A DNA stretch of 40,009 nt from Pseudomonas sp. 10-1B. Its GTDB lineage: Bacteria > Pseudomonadota > Gammaproteobacteria > Pseudomonadales > Pseudomonadaceae. This document shows, in pieces, positions 32,118-40,009 of the stretch (positions within the stretch are counted from its first letter, which is position 1; each line of letters opens with the position of its first letter). The translations under genes and the position numbers were made by a program. Location of the stretch: positions 1 through 40,009 of the forward strand of contig NZ_JYKS01000049.1 in the NCBI RefSeq assembly GCF_000935045.1. Reading direction: 5' to 3'. Below the pieces are notes generated by a model, which saw only the letters and a program-made list of their open reading frames with translations, was not told the origin of the DNA and did not search any database.

Positions 32118-33800
32118 TCAGGTGGCCGAAGGGTACCAACGCGGCGTATAGGCCCACACCCCGCCCGATAGGCGAGGAAACACGCAGGTTGTAGAGGAGC
32201 CCACCAACACCATGGTGCGCATGTCGACCATTTCTGGCAGCAGCTCGGCCAATGTGACTACCTTCAGCGTCTGCCCCGGCCTACCGATGTCACGGCCAAG
32301 GACTACAGGCGTGTTCCCCGCGCGATGCCGGCGCACGACGTCCAGGGCCACCCCAAGCTGGTGCGGTCGGGCCTTGGAGATCGGGTTGTAGAAGGCCAGC
32401 ACCAGGTCGGCCTGGGCTGCCAGGTCCAGGCGCTTTTCGATGATCGACCAGGGCTTGAGGTTGTCCGACAGCGACATCACGCAGAAGTCATGCCCCAGCG
32501 GCGCCCCCGCCTGCGCGGCCGTCGCCAGCGAGGCCGACACCCCCGGCAGAATCTCGAGGTCGACCCGATGCCAGGCCGGGTCGCTGGACTCGTGCAACGC
32601 CTCGAGCACCGCAGCCGCCATGGCGAACACGCCTGGGTCGCCCGACGACACCACCACCACCGAACGGCCCTGGGCCGCCAGTTCGAAGGCATGCCGGGCG
32701 CGCTGCATCTCTTCACGGTTGTCGGTGCAGTGCAGCACCTGATCGCCACGGAACGGGCCAGCCATGCGCACGTAGGTTTCGTAGCCGAGCACGTCCTCGG
32801 CCCGCGCCAGCTCGGCCTTGACCGCTGGCACCATCAGTTCGGCAGCGCCCGGGCCCAGGCCGATGACTGCCAGGCGGCCGCGGCGGCGGCCGACCTGCGC
32901 CACCTCGACTGGCGACGACGCCACCGCGATGACCACGTCTGCCTGCTCGATCAGTTGCGCATCGGGCAATGCCGCAGCCACCATGCTGGCCACATCGTGC
33001 GGCTTGGCGGCGAAGCGCAAGGCGACACCCAGGGCCTGCGCCGCCTCGTGCAGGGCACTATCGGCCATGGCCTGCTCGCCGGCCAGCACGCAGGCCAGCG
33101 AAGGCTCGGCGATGCCGGCCTGCTGCAATGCAGCACGCACACTGTCCAGGTTGCCGCCTGCAACAGCCACTACCACCGAACGCGGGTGGATCAGCAGTTC
33201 GTCGCGGCTGGCCGGGCGCGCCTGGGGCCCGACATGAATGGTGCGCAGGGCCGCTTCACTGGCGGGTAACTGCGCCTGTTGCAGCCACGGCGCGTCACCT
33301 TCGATGCGCACCGTCTCGCCGGCCAGCAGATCGGAGACAAAGCGCTTGCCCTGCTCGATATCCGCCAGGGCATAACCCTGCGGCGGGTTCAGCAGGCAGG
33401 TACCGAAACGCAGTTCGCCACTGGTGGTGATCGCCGCAGCGACACCCAGCGCTTCAGCGATTTCCCGCGCCATCACGTTCACCCCGCCCAGGCCACCGAG
33501 CAAGGGCACCACCGCGCTGCCATCCTCGGCCACGGCCAGTACCGGTGGCTCGACGCCCTTGTCGCCGAGCAGGCTGGCCAGGCTACGGATGACGATACCC
33601 GCGGCGCACAGGGCGATGATCGGCGTGTCCTGCTGGTACAGCCCGCGCAGGGTATCGCCGAACGAGGTGTAGTAGCGGTCAGCCCCTGCGACCCGGCCTT
33701 CCAGGCCATGGATCGACGCCTGTGGGTAACATTGCTGGATGCGCTGCGCCGTGGCCAGGCTGCCCGGGCCAAGAATGACGATCGCCGGTGCCTTGTGCAT
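32118..33800 (-). CDS. cobJ: CbiG/CobE-like - precorrin-3B C17-methyltransferase (CobJ) fusion
   Basis: This 560-aa protein has two parts. The first 300 or so residues resemble CbiG/CobE. Its N domain includes CAAGIVIRSLASLLGDKG and GGVNVMAREIAEALG. A mid domain and a C-terminal CobE-like domain (VVVAVAGGNLDSVRAALQQA, SLACVLAGEQAM) follow. The second part (about 310-555) is a tetrapyrrole methylase, CobJ. It has LAVIGLGPGAAELMVPA, VVSSGDPGVFAMA and FYNPISKARPHQL, and methylates C17 with ring contraction. The ATG at 33800 has AGGG 6 bases upstream and follows the cobI stop. Another ATG at 33815 overlaps cobI by 13 bp and adds five residues (MAGLN) outside the conserved core. The CbiG part opens a lactone in the anaerobic route; what it does in the aerobic route is uncertain. 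Confidence 0.93.
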   Translation of the reverse strand: MHKAPAIVILGPGSLATAQRIQQCYPQASIHGLEGRVAGADRYYTSFGDTLRGLYQQDTPIIALCAAGIVIRSLASLLGDKGVEPPVLAVAEDGSAVVPLLGGLGGVNVMAREIAEALGVAAAITTSGELRFGTCLLNPPQGYALADIEQGKRFVSDLLAGETVRIEGDAPWLQQAQLPASEAALRTIHVGPQARPASRDELLIHPRSVVVAVAGGNLDSVRAALQQAGIAEPSLACVLAGEQAMADSALHEAAQALGVALRFAAKPHDVASMVAAALPDAQLIEQADVVIAVASSPVEVAQVGRRRGRLAVIGLGPGAAELMVPAVKAELARAEDVLGYETYVRMAGPFRGDQVLHCTDNREEMQRARHAFELAAQGRSVVVVSSGDPGVFAMAAAVLEALHESSDPAWHRVDLEILPGVSASLATAAQAGAPLGHDFCVMSLSDNLKPWSIIEKRLDLAAQADLVLAFYNPISKARPHQLGVALDVVRRHRAGNTPVVLGRDIGRPGQTLKVVTLAELLPEMVDMRTMVLVGSSTTCVFPRLSGGVWAYTPRWYPSAT

Positions 33801-33802
33801 GT

Positions 33803-34534
33803 TCAGCCCTGCCATTTTTCACCCGGCACGATGATCAGCGAGAAGTACGGCGACGATTGCGGGTCGACTTCGTCCAGCGCGACGATCTTCTGGTTGGCCA
33901 TGGTCGCTCGTTCCACATACAGCGCACGCCGGTCCAGGCCCAGTTCCGCCAGCACTTGGCGCACTTTGGGGAAGTTGCGCCCAAGCTTCATGATCACCGC
34001 CGCATCGGCGTCGGCCAGGCGGCGCTTGAGCTCATCGGCCGGTAACACGCCAGACAGCACCGACAGGCTCTGGTTACGGTACACCAGCGGCGCGCCCAGC
34101 ACCGAGGCGCCACCGAGCATCGAGCAGACGCCAGGGATCACTTCGCTATCGAAGCGCTGCGCCAGGCGGTCATGCAGGTACATGTAGGAGCCGTAGAAGA
34201 ACGGGTCGCCTTCGCAGATCACCGCCACATCGCGGCCGGCATCCAGGTGCTCGGCCACCTGCACGCTGGCTTCGTCGTAGAAGTCGCTGATCACCTGCTC
34301 ATAGGACAGCGGCGCCGGCAGGGCTTCGGTGGTCACCGGGTAGACCAGCGGCAGCAGGGTCTGCTCGGGCTGCAGATGCGCCTCGATGATGCCGAAGGCA
34401 TTGCCGCGCTTGCCCTTGGCCACGAAGTAGCCGACCACCGCTGCCTCGCGCAGCAGGCGCAGGGCCTTGACGGTGATCAGTTCAGGGTCGCCAGGGCCCA
34501 CGCCCAGGCCCAGCAGTCGTCCACGCGGCGCCAT
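33803..34534 (-). CDS. cobI: Precorrin-2 C20-methyltransferase
   Basis: This 243-aa SAM-dependent tetrapyrrole methylase makes precorrin-3A from precorrin-2. The motif LLGLGVGPGDPELITVKAL is at the N-terminus, and VAVICEGDPFFYGSYMYL is the substrate/SAM loop. GVCSMLGGASVLGAPLVYR follows. Of two adjacent ATGs I choose the second (34534), spaced 7 bases from GGAGG; the first (34537) is 4 bases away. It overlaps the cobH stop as TGATG, part of the leftward cobG-H-I-J operon. Confidence 0.95.
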   Translation of the reverse strand: MAPRGRLLGLGVGPGDPELITVKALRLLREAAVVGYFVAKGKRGNAFGIIEAHLQPEQTLLPLVYPVTTEALPAPLSYEQVISDFYDEASVQVAEHLDAGRDVAVICEGDPFFYGSYMYLHDRLAQRFDSEVIPGVCSMLGGASVLGAPLVYRNQSLSVLSGVLPADELKRRLADADAAVIMKLGRNFPKVRQVLAELGLDRRALYVERATMANQKIVALDEVDPQSSPYFSLIIVPGEKWQG

Positions 34535-35160
34535 CATTCCACCTCCGTGGCCAGGGCGTTGACCGCGGCGGCGGCCATCGCGCTACCGCCCAGGCGGCCC
34601 TGCATGATCACGAACGGCACACCGCGGCTGTCGGCAGCGAGCATCGCCTTGGACTCGGCGGCGCCGACGAAACCAACCGGGAAGCCGAGGATCAGCGCCG
34701 GCTTGGGTGCGCCGGCATCGAGCATTTCCAGCAGGTAGAACAGCGCGGTCGGGGCGTTGCCGATCACCACCACGCTGCCTTCCAGGTATGGCCGCCACAG
34801 CTCCAGGGCCACGGCGGAGCGAGTATTGCCGGCGTCTTTCGCCAGGCCTGGCACACTCGGGTCGCGCAGGGTACAGATGACTTTGTTGTCCGCAGGCAGG
34901 CGCGCCCGGGTGATGCCTTCGGCGACCATGTGCGCATCGCACAGGATCGGCGCGCCATTGACCAGCGCCTCGCGCCCGGCACGGCCGGCGCCTTCGGAGA
35001 ACTGCAGGCCATCGATGGCGTCGACCATGCCACAGGCGTGGATCACGCGCACGGCGAGCTTTTCCAGGTCTGCGGGGAACCGCTCGAGCCGGGCTTCCTC
35101 GCGGATGATCCGGAAGGAATTGCGATAGATCTCCTGACCATCGCGGATGTAGTCAATCAT
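34534..35160 (-). CDS. cobH: Precorrin-8X methylmutase
   Basis: This 208-aa enzyme shifts the C11 methyl to C12, turning precorrin-8X into hydrogenobyrinate. The catalytic histidine is H41 in RVIHACGMVD. Family blocks are GAPILCDAHMVAEGI, the long GFPVGFVGAAESKAML and FVIMQGRLGGSAMAAAAVNAL near the C-terminus. The ATG at 35160 (MIDYIRDGQEI) gives the normal length and has GGAG 7 bases before it inside cobG. The two genes overlap by 8 bp. Confidence 0.96.
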   Translation of the reverse strand: MIDYIRDGQEIYRNSFRIIREEARLERFPADLEKLAVRVIHACGMVDAIDGLQFSEGAGRAGREALVNGAPILCDAHMVAEGITRARLPADNKVICTLRDPSVPGLAKDAGNTRSAVALELWRPYLEGSVVVIGNAPTALFYLLEMLDAGAPKPALILGFPVGFVGAAESKAMLAADSRGVPFVIMQGRLGGSAMAAAAVNALATEVE

Positions 35161-36484
35161 CAAGGTGCTCCGTCGGCAGGGCGAGCATGGCGCCTGCTTC
35201 ATTCAAGGTAAGGTCGGTGGCGCGCAGGGCGCCGAAGCCTGGCTGGCGCGCATCGCGCAGATACAAGTCATAACGGCCTGGCGAGCGGGCCAGCAGGGTG
35301 GCCGGGGCCACATGGGCCACGGCGCAGGAGCGGGGGCAACCGGACAAGTGCACGCTACCGGGCACACCAGGGCCCAGCAACGCGGCCAGGGTGACGGCAT
35401 CGGCCTTGGTCTCGCCGAGGGCCTTGGCGCAACCGCTGGCACCGCTACAGGCGCTGATGCGCGCCAGCGGCTCATGGTCGTGGCACAACAGGCCCAGGGC
35501 GGATAATTCGGCCCTGGCCTGGTCGATGCGCTGCGCTTGCAGGCTGGTCAGCACCAGGCTTTGCCAGGGGCTAAGGCGCAGGCTGGCATCGCCCAGCTCG
35601 CGGGCAATACGCGCGGCGCCACGCAACATGGCCGGGGTCAGGCGGCCCTGCGGGGGGGCAACGCCAAGCGCCAGGCCATGCGCCTGGGGCAGAATGCCCA
35701 GCCACGAGGCGCTACGCTGTTCACGTCGCCATTCGAGCACGGCGGCATCGCGGCGGATGGCCAGGCCGAGCCCATCGACAAAATCGTTTGCCGAACACAC
35801 CTCGAGCAGCTGGCGCATGCGCGACTGCGTCGGGGTTGCAAGGTCAAGGAAGCGCTCCAACACCGCGCGCACCAGCGCCAGGCCCTGCGCCAGCGGCACC
35901 GCGCCAAGCACCTGGCCGTCTGCCGGGCAGCCTGCCAGGCCGAACGCCAGCCAGGTCTGCTGCTCCAGACTCACGGCCGACAGCCACAGGTCATGGGGGT
36001 GTTCGAGCATCGCCAGGCGTTCGCCGGCATCCAGCTGCACGGCGAACTTGGCCGACAACTGGTGAAAGCGCGGGGTGCCTTCCAGCAGGTCGAGGATCTG
36101 CCCGGCCAACGGCCGGGCGTCCAGCAGCATTGCCGGGTCATGCCCGGCCAGCGGGCTGAGCATCAGGTTGCGCACATCGTCACCGGCCGCATCGCGCGGG
36201 CCCAGGCCGGCTGCGAGCAGTGTCTCGACCAGGCCACGATGCTCGCTGCCAATGCCGCGAATCTGCAAGTTGCCGCGGTTGGTGGCCTCGATCACGCCGC
36301 CAGCGAAGCGCTCGGCCGCCGCCGCCACCGCATCGGCCTGGTCGGCCAGCAGCAGGCCGCCCGGCAGCTTGATGCGGCAGATACCGCCATCACGGGCGCT
36401 GACGATGCGCCACAACCCCGGGCAGGCCGAGGGGCGGGGCGATACGTGGGGGGCATGGGCCTGCGTCAAAGGGGCGTCCGGCAA
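35153..36484 (-). CDS. cobG: Precorrin-3B synthase CobG
   Basis: This roughly 443-aa Fe-S monooxygenase of the sulfite/nitrite-reductase fold uses O2 to hydroxylate precorrin-3A, the hallmark step of aerobic cobalamin synthesis. An N-terminal ferredoxin-reductase-like half domain (DGGICRIKLPGGLLL; ATNRGNLQIRG) is present. The 4Fe-4S ligands are in CSGASGC (about 343-349) and SGCPRSC (about 381-387). The start is unclear. The frame opens after a TAA at about 36523 and has no ATG or GTG before the conserved core. TTG codons at 36484, 36469 and residue 24 are the only candidates, and none has a good ribosome site. I use the first TTG. It is the first gene of the leftward cob operon. Confidence 0.9.
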   Translation of the reverse strand: MPDAPLTQAHAPHVSPRPSACPGLWRIVSARDGGICRIKLPGGLLLADQADAVAAAAERFAGGVIEATNRGNLQIRGIGSEHRGLVETLLAAGLGPRDAAGDDVRNLMLSPLAGHDPAMLLDARPLAGQILDLLEGTPRFHQLSAKFAVQLDAGERLAMLEHPHDLWLSAVSLEQQTWLAFGLAGCPADGQVLGAVPLAQGLALVRAVLERFLDLATPTQSRMRQLLEVCSANDFVDGLGLAIRRDAAVLEWRREQRSASWLGILPQAHGLALGVAPPQGRLTPAMLRGAARIARELGDASLRLSPWQSLVLTSLQAQRIDQARAELSALGLLCHDHEPLARISACSGASGCAKALGETKADAVTLAALLGPGVPGSVHLSGCPRSCAVAHVAPATLLARSPGRYDLYLRDARQPGFGALRATDLTLNEAGAMLALPTEHLDD

Positions 36485-36519
36485 TCTGTGAAAATGCGCT
36501 TGAGTGTAGAAGGCGCGGT

Positions 36520-36548
36520 ATTATGCCTGCTTTGTCCGGCGGCATGAA
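36520..36548 (-). promoter_or_regulatory. Putative promoter of cobG-H-I-J
   Basis: On the minus strand, TTCATG (36543-36548) and CATAAT (36520-36525) are 17 bp apart. The -10 fits well and the -35 moderately. Transcription would begin about 25-30 bases before the TTG start of cobG, leaving no room for a cobalamin riboswitch in the leader. Confidence 0.45.
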
Positions 36549-36604
36549 AAGCCGGTGGTCGAGCATGCTCAGCGATTGAGCAGGAATTCAGGACCGCGTC
36601 ACCT

Positions 36605-36690
36605 CCTTCGCGGGCATGCCCGCTCCCACAGGATCACCGCTGTCCTCAATGGCTGCGATATACCTGTGGGAGCGGGCAAGCCCGCGAAGG
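36605..36690. repeat. REP pair between cobG and cobL
   Basis: Inverted 28-bp arms 36605-36632 and 36663-36690 have one mismatch (CATG versus CAAG). They lie in the divergent region ahead of cobL. Nearby are the palindrome GAGCATGCTC (36561-36570) and the hairpin TGCTCA-GCGAT-TGAGCA (36566-36582), upstream of the cobG promoter. Confidence 0.88.
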
Positions 36691-36727
36691 GGCGCGCAGC
36701 GGCCCCAAAAATGGCGGAATGAAACAC

Positions 36728-37939
36728 ATGGCACCCTGGCTGACAGTAGTAGGCATCGGCGAAGACGGCTTCACTGGCCTGGGCAAACAGGCCCGGCGCG
36801 CGCTGCTGGGCGCTGCGAAGATCTTCGGCAGCCCGCGCCAGCTGGCCTTGCTGCCCCGCTGCGTGGCCGGCGCACGGCTGGGCTGGCCAAGCCCGTTCTC
36901 CCTGGCCCCAGTGCTGGCCCTGCGCGGCGAGCCGGTGTGCGTGCTGGCCAGCGGCGACCCGATGTTCTATGGCGTCGGTGCCAGCCTGGCGCGCCAGGTG
37001 CCCAGCAGCGAGATGCGCGTGTTGTCGATGCCCTCCTCCTGCGCCCTGGCCGCCGCGCGCCTGGGCTGGCCGTTGCAGGACGTGCAGGTGGTGTCGCTGG
37101 TCGCCCGGCCGCTGGCGGCGCTCAATGCCCACCTGCACGGCGGCATACGCCTGCTGGTGCTGAGCAACGATGGCGACAGCCCGGCGGCGATTGCCGCACT
37201 GCTGCGCGAGCGTGGCTTCGGGCCAAGCCGCCTGCGGGTATTCGAACACTTGGGTGGCGACCAGGAGCGAGAGTTGGCCGGCAGCGCCCAGGACTGGCCG
37301 CACAGCGAAGTCGCCGCGCTCAACCTGGTGGCCATCGAATGCCTGGCCACGGCCGACGCCCCACGCCTGCACCGGCTGGCCGGGTTGCCGGACAGCGCCT
37401 TCCGCCACGACGGCCAGCTGACCAAGCGCGATGTCCGCGCCATCACCCTGGCGCGCCTGGCACCACAGCCCGGCGAATTGCTGTGGGACGTGGGCGCGGG
37501 CTGTGGCTCGATCGGCATCGAATGGATGCGCGCCCACCCGGCCTGCCGCGCCCTGGCCATCGAGGCGGACGAAGGCCGCCAAGGCTTCATCGAACACAAC
37601 CGCGATACGCTGGGGGTACCCGGCCTGCAACTGGTCCGCGGCAAGGCGCCAGCGGCACTGGAAGGCCTGGAACGACCCGATGCCATCTTCATCGGCGGCG
37701 GTGTGACCCGTGCAGGTGTGCTGGACCTGTGCTGGGCGCGCCTGCGCCCCGGCGGCCGGCTGGTGGCCAACGCGGTGACCCTGCAGAGCGAACTGGCCCT
37801 GGCGCACTTTCGCGAACGCCACGGCGGCGAGCTTACCCGCATCCATGTCGCCCATGCCCAGCCTTTGGGCGCCTTCGACACCTGGCGCCAGGCGCTGCCG
37901 ATCACCCTGCTGGACGTGGTGAAACCCGCCGATGCGTGA
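36728..37939 (+). CDS. cobL: Precorrin-6Y C5,15-methyltransferase (decarboxylating) CobL
   Basis: This 403-aa enzyme adds methyls at C5 and C15 and removes the acetate carboxyl at C12. It is a natural CbiE-CbiT fusion. CbiE (1 to about 205) shows LTVVGIGEDGFTGLGKQARR and VLASGDPMFYGVGASL. CbiT (about 220-400) shows FRHDGQLTKRDVRAI, the SAM site DVGAGCGSIGIEW and AIFIGGGVT. An ATG three codons upstream (36719) lies almost on top of the GGCGGA ribosome site, so I prefer 36728. The cbiD start lies 8 bp inside its 3' end, giving a rightward cobL-cbiD-cobK operon. Confidence 0.95.
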   Translation: MAPWLTVVGIGEDGFTGLGKQARRALLGAAKIFGSPRQLALLPRCVAGARLGWPSPFSLAPVLALRGEPVCVLASGDPMFYGVGASLARQVPSSEMRVLSMPSSCALAAARLGWPLQDVQVVSLVARPLAALNAHLHGGIRLLVLSNDGDSPAAIAALLRERGFGPSRLRVFEHLGGDQERELAGSAQDWPHSEVAALNLVAIECLATADAPRLHRLAGLPDSAFRHDGQLTKRDVRAITLARLAPQPGELLWDVGAGCGSIGIEWMRAHPACRALAIEADEGRQGFIEHNRDTLGVPGLQLVRGKAPAALEGLERPDAIFIGGGVTRAGVLDLCWARLRPGGRLVANAVTLQSELALAHFRERHGGELTRIHVAHAQPLGAFDTWRQALPITLLDVVKPADA

Positions 37940-39026
37940 AGAAACCCGTGAACAACCCGCGCCCCTGCGCAGCGGCCTGACCACCGGCAGCTGCGCCACC
38001 GCCACCAGCCTGGCGGCGGCACGTCTACTGCTGACTGGCACAAGCAGCGATGCCGTCAACATCACCCTGCCCAAGGGCAAGGTGGTGCCGATGCGCCTGG
38101 AGTTCTGCCGCCACACCGGCGCCAGCGCCGAAGCCGGCACACTCAAGGACGCTGGCGACGACCCGGACGTGACCCACGGTGCCCTGCTCTACAGCCAGGT
38201 GCGCCTGCTGGCCGAACCGGGCATCCGTTTTGTCGCCGGCACTGGCGTCGGCACCGTGACCCGCCCGGGGCTGGTGCTGGCGGTGGGAGAACCGGCCATC
38301 AACCCGGTGCCGCGGCGCATGATCAGCGAGCACCTGCAACGCTTGGCCGACGACTGCGGCTACCCTGGCGGCTTCGAGGTCACGGTCAATGTGCAAGGCG
38401 GCGAACAACTGGCACTCAAGACCATGAACCCGCGCCTGGGCATCCTCGGCGGGCTGTCGATCCTCGGCACCAGCGGCATCGTGCGGCCGTTTTCCTGCTC
38501 GGCCTACATCGCCTCGATCCACCAGGGCATCGACGTGGCCCACAGCAACGGCTACACCCATATCGCCGCGTGCACCGGCAACGCCAGCGAGGACACCATG
38601 CGCAGGGTCTACGGCCTGCCGGAAATCGCCTTGATCGAGATGGGCGATTTCGTCGGCGCGGTGCTCAAGCACCTGCGCAAGGTACCGGTGCCGCGCCTGA
38701 CCCTCTGCGGTGGTTTCGGCAAGATCAGCAAACTGGCCGCCGGGCACATGGACCTGCACAGCCGTCACTCGAGCATCGACCTGCCGCAACTGGCCGGCTG
38801 GGCCGCGGACATCGGTGCTGACCAAGCGCTGCAGGCCGCCATCATCGGCGCCAACACCAGCCAGCAGGCGCTGGCACTGGCGCATGCGGCCGGCATCGCC
38901 CTGGGTGACGCGGTGTGCGCCCACGCCCTGGCCTTCGCCCGCAGCGTGGTGCCGGCGCAGGTACAAGTGGAAGTGTTCGCCATCGATCGCCAAGGCGGCA
39001 TCGTTGGCAAGGCAGGCGTGCAATGA
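37932..39026 (+). CDS. cbiD: Cobalt-precorrin-5B C1-methyltransferase (CbiD)
   Basis: This 364-aa enzyme methylates C1 of the corrin precursor. The family starts with LRSGLTTGSCATATSLAAA (12-30). GGFEVTVNVQGGEQLALKTMN, GTSGIVRPFSCSAYIASI and GNASEDTMRR are further blocks. CbiD is the enzyme of the anaerobic (early cobalt) route. Here it stands beside the oxygen-dependent CobG, and no cobF is seen in the window, so CbiD probably does the CobF step. It overlaps cobL by 8 bp and cobK by 4 bp. Confidence 0.95.
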   Translation: MREETREQPAPLRSGLTTGSCATATSLAAARLLLTGTSSDAVNITLPKGKVVPMRLEFCRHTGASAEAGTLKDAGDDPDVTHGALLYSQVRLLAEPGIRFVAGTGVGTVTRPGLVLAVGEPAINPVPRRMISEHLQRLADDCGYPGGFEVTVNVQGGEQLALKTMNPRLGILGGLSILGTSGIVRPFSCSAYIASIHQGIDVAHSNGYTHIAACTGNASEDTMRRVYGLPEIALIEMGDFVGAVLKHLRKVPVPRLTLCGGFGKISKLAAGHMDLHSRHSSIDLPQLAGWAADIGADQALQAAIIGANTSQQALALAHAAGIALGDAVCAHALAFARSVVPAQVQVEVFAIDRQGGIVGKAGVQ

Positions 39027-39742
39027 CTACTCGTATCTTGCTGCTAGGCGGCATTACTGAAGCCCTGGCCATCGCCCGTCGCCTCGGCCCGCAGCATGTC
39101 TACAGCCTGGCCGGTATCGGCCGTGTACCGCAGGACCTGCAGTGCCAGGTGCGGGTCGGCGGCTTTGGCGGTGCCGAGGGCCTGGCCAGTTACCTGCGTG
39201 AGGCGGGCATCACTCTGCTGATCGACGCGACACACCCGTATGCCGCGCAGATCAGTCGCAACGCCGCCAGTGCCGCGCACAGTGCGGGCATCCCGTGCTG
39301 GGCCTTGCGTCGCCCGGCCTGGCAGGCCCAAGCGGGAGACGACTGGCGCGAGGTCGAAGACTGGGCCGGGTTGATCGAGGCGCTCAAGCCGTTTCGCAGG
39401 CCGCTGTTCACGCTGGGGCGCGAGCCGCTGCAACATCTGGACGAGATTCCGCCGGAGCAGTTCTGGACCTTGCGGGCGCTGGAGGCCTGCCCTGGCAACG
39501 AGCGCTGCGAGGTGATTGGCGCGCGCGGGCCATTCCATATCGAGGATGAGCGGGCGTTGTTCCAGCGCCGGCAGATCGATGTGCTGATCAGCAAGAACAG
39601 CGGCAGTGTGGCGACCGAGCCCAAGCTGGAGGTGGCGCGGGAGCTGGGGGTACCGGTGCTGGTCCTGAAGCGCCCGGCCTTGCCGGAGGTGGACCGGACA
39701 TTCGACTCAATGCCTGAGTTGGCGGCCGCGCTCGACCTGTAA
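39023..39742 (+). CDS. cobK: Precorrin-6A reductase CobK
   Basis: This 239-aa NADPH-dependent reductase makes precorrin-6B from precorrin-6A. Its marks are the N-terminal ILLLGGITEALAIARRL, LIDATHPYAAQISRNAA (about 71-87), FTLGREPL and the C-terminal LISKNSGSVATEPKLEVARE. Start at the ATG overlapping the cbiD stop by 4 bp; the frame is open further upstream but that extension has no homology. It is the last gene of the rightward cob operon. No clear terminator follows before the palindromic element. Confidence 0.95.
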   Translation: MTTRILLLGGITEALAIARRLGPQHVYSLAGIGRVPQDLQCQVRVGGFGGAEGLASYLREAGITLLIDATHPYAAQISRNAASAAHSAGIPCWALRRPAWQAQAGDDWREVEDWAGLIEALKPFRRPLFTLGREPLQHLDEIPPEQFWTLRALEACPGNERCEVIGARGPFHIEDERALFQRRQIDVLISKNSGSVATEPKLEVARELGVPVLVLKRPALPEVDRTFDSMPELAAALDL

Positions 39743-39789
39743 TAATAATTTTCACAAGGCTGCCGCAGAGGCCGCATCAGGGCTGACAA

Positions 39790-40009
39790 GTGTTTGCCAC
39801 AAGATATGCAGCGCCTGTGAGATCAAGCGCCGCCCGCGCGGCGCATCGCGAGCTGGCGCTCGCTCCTACGTTTGTTTCAGGCCAGTGTGGCCTGTGACAG
39901 GCGCGCGCGACCGCCTTGTTCGTACGACGCGATATCGAGCCATGCACCAAGGCGTTCGCGCGCAAATCCCATAGGAATAATTGGCCCGAAACAAACGTAG
40001 GAGCGAGCG
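39790..40009. repeat. Large palindromic element, copy 2 (cut by window end)
   Basis: This is a second copy of the element at 14294-14576, starting at GTGTTT (39790) with the same 21-bp distance to GCGCCT. The asymmetric central loop (with CGATATCG) is reversed relative to copy 1, so the element is inserted the other way round. The arms differ from copy 1 around the REP-like core (GAGCTGGCGCTCGCTCC). Where visible they match each other (right-arm end GTAGGAGCGAGCG). The outer right arm continues beyond the window. Bases 39743-39789 before it hold nothing recognisable. Confidence 0.85.

Noticed and set aside
36484..36545. ATG at 36545 as the true cobG start
   Set aside because: It is out of frame with cobG by one base. 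A frameshift would be needed, and I have no evidence for one beyond the weak TTG starts.
6140..36690. Repeated REP pairs as a CRISPR array
   Set aside because: The copies are scattered over 30 kb, are inverted pairs rather than regularly spaced direct repeats, and no cas gene is present.
36485..36727. Possible cobalamin riboswitch before cobG or cobL
   Set aside because: I could not find a B12-box-like stretch on either strand. The gap is largely taken up by a REP pair, and the likely cobG promoter is too close to the gene.

Overview
The window is a chromosomal segment of a high-GC fluorescent pseudomonad, most likely the Pseudomonas putida group. The evidence is the gene order (sltB3-ldcA-lipA-lipB-dacA-rlpA-sltB1-rodA-mrdA-rlmH-rsfS-nadD-proA, then dusB-fis-purH-purD-retS, then a cob cluster), which I recall from Pseudomonas genomes. 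Many intergenic gaps also carry the inverted REP pairs typical of P. putida. No rRNA, tRNA, CRISPR, transposase or integrase is visible.

Region 1 (1-14168) is mainly cell-wall growth. It opens with arfA, a 54-codon ribosome-rescue gene with an internal 14-bp hairpin. A lytic transglycosylase, an LD-carboxypeptidase and the lipoate genes (YbeD-like protein, lipB, lipA) follow. Then comes a long leftward run of nearly contiguous genes: proA, nadD, rsfS, rlmH, mrdA (PBP2), rodA, sltB1 and rlpA. After a REP pair comes dacA. This run joins elongasome synthesis, septal and lateral wall hydrolysis, and ribosome maturation.

Region 2 (14169-21580) starts with a roughly 283-bp palindrome between proA and a DNA-3-methyladenine glycosylase. 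It continues with a DedA-PAP2 fusion, a LON-domain protein, lrgAB, a MaoC hydratase, prmA and a zinc-ribbon/DUF3426 membrane protein.

Region 3 (21581-29989) has dusB-fis, purH, purD, the RetS-type hybrid sensor kinase and a MarC-family protein.

Region 4 (29986-32024) is the unusual part. It is a leftward cassette of three unrecognised genes with lower GC than their neighbours. All three proteins are 207-230 aa and share a W(F/Y)xx(Y/F)-x8-G(W/F) motif at the same place in the chain, so they look like diverged paralogues made together.

Region 5 (32118-39742) is a divergent cobalamin (corrin ring) cluster: cobG-cobH-cobI-cobJ leftward and cobL-cbiD-cobK rightward. CobJ carries a CbiG/CobE-like N-terminal extension, and CbiD stands where CobF would be expected. 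The window ends inside a second copy of the large palindrome, in opposite orientation to the first.
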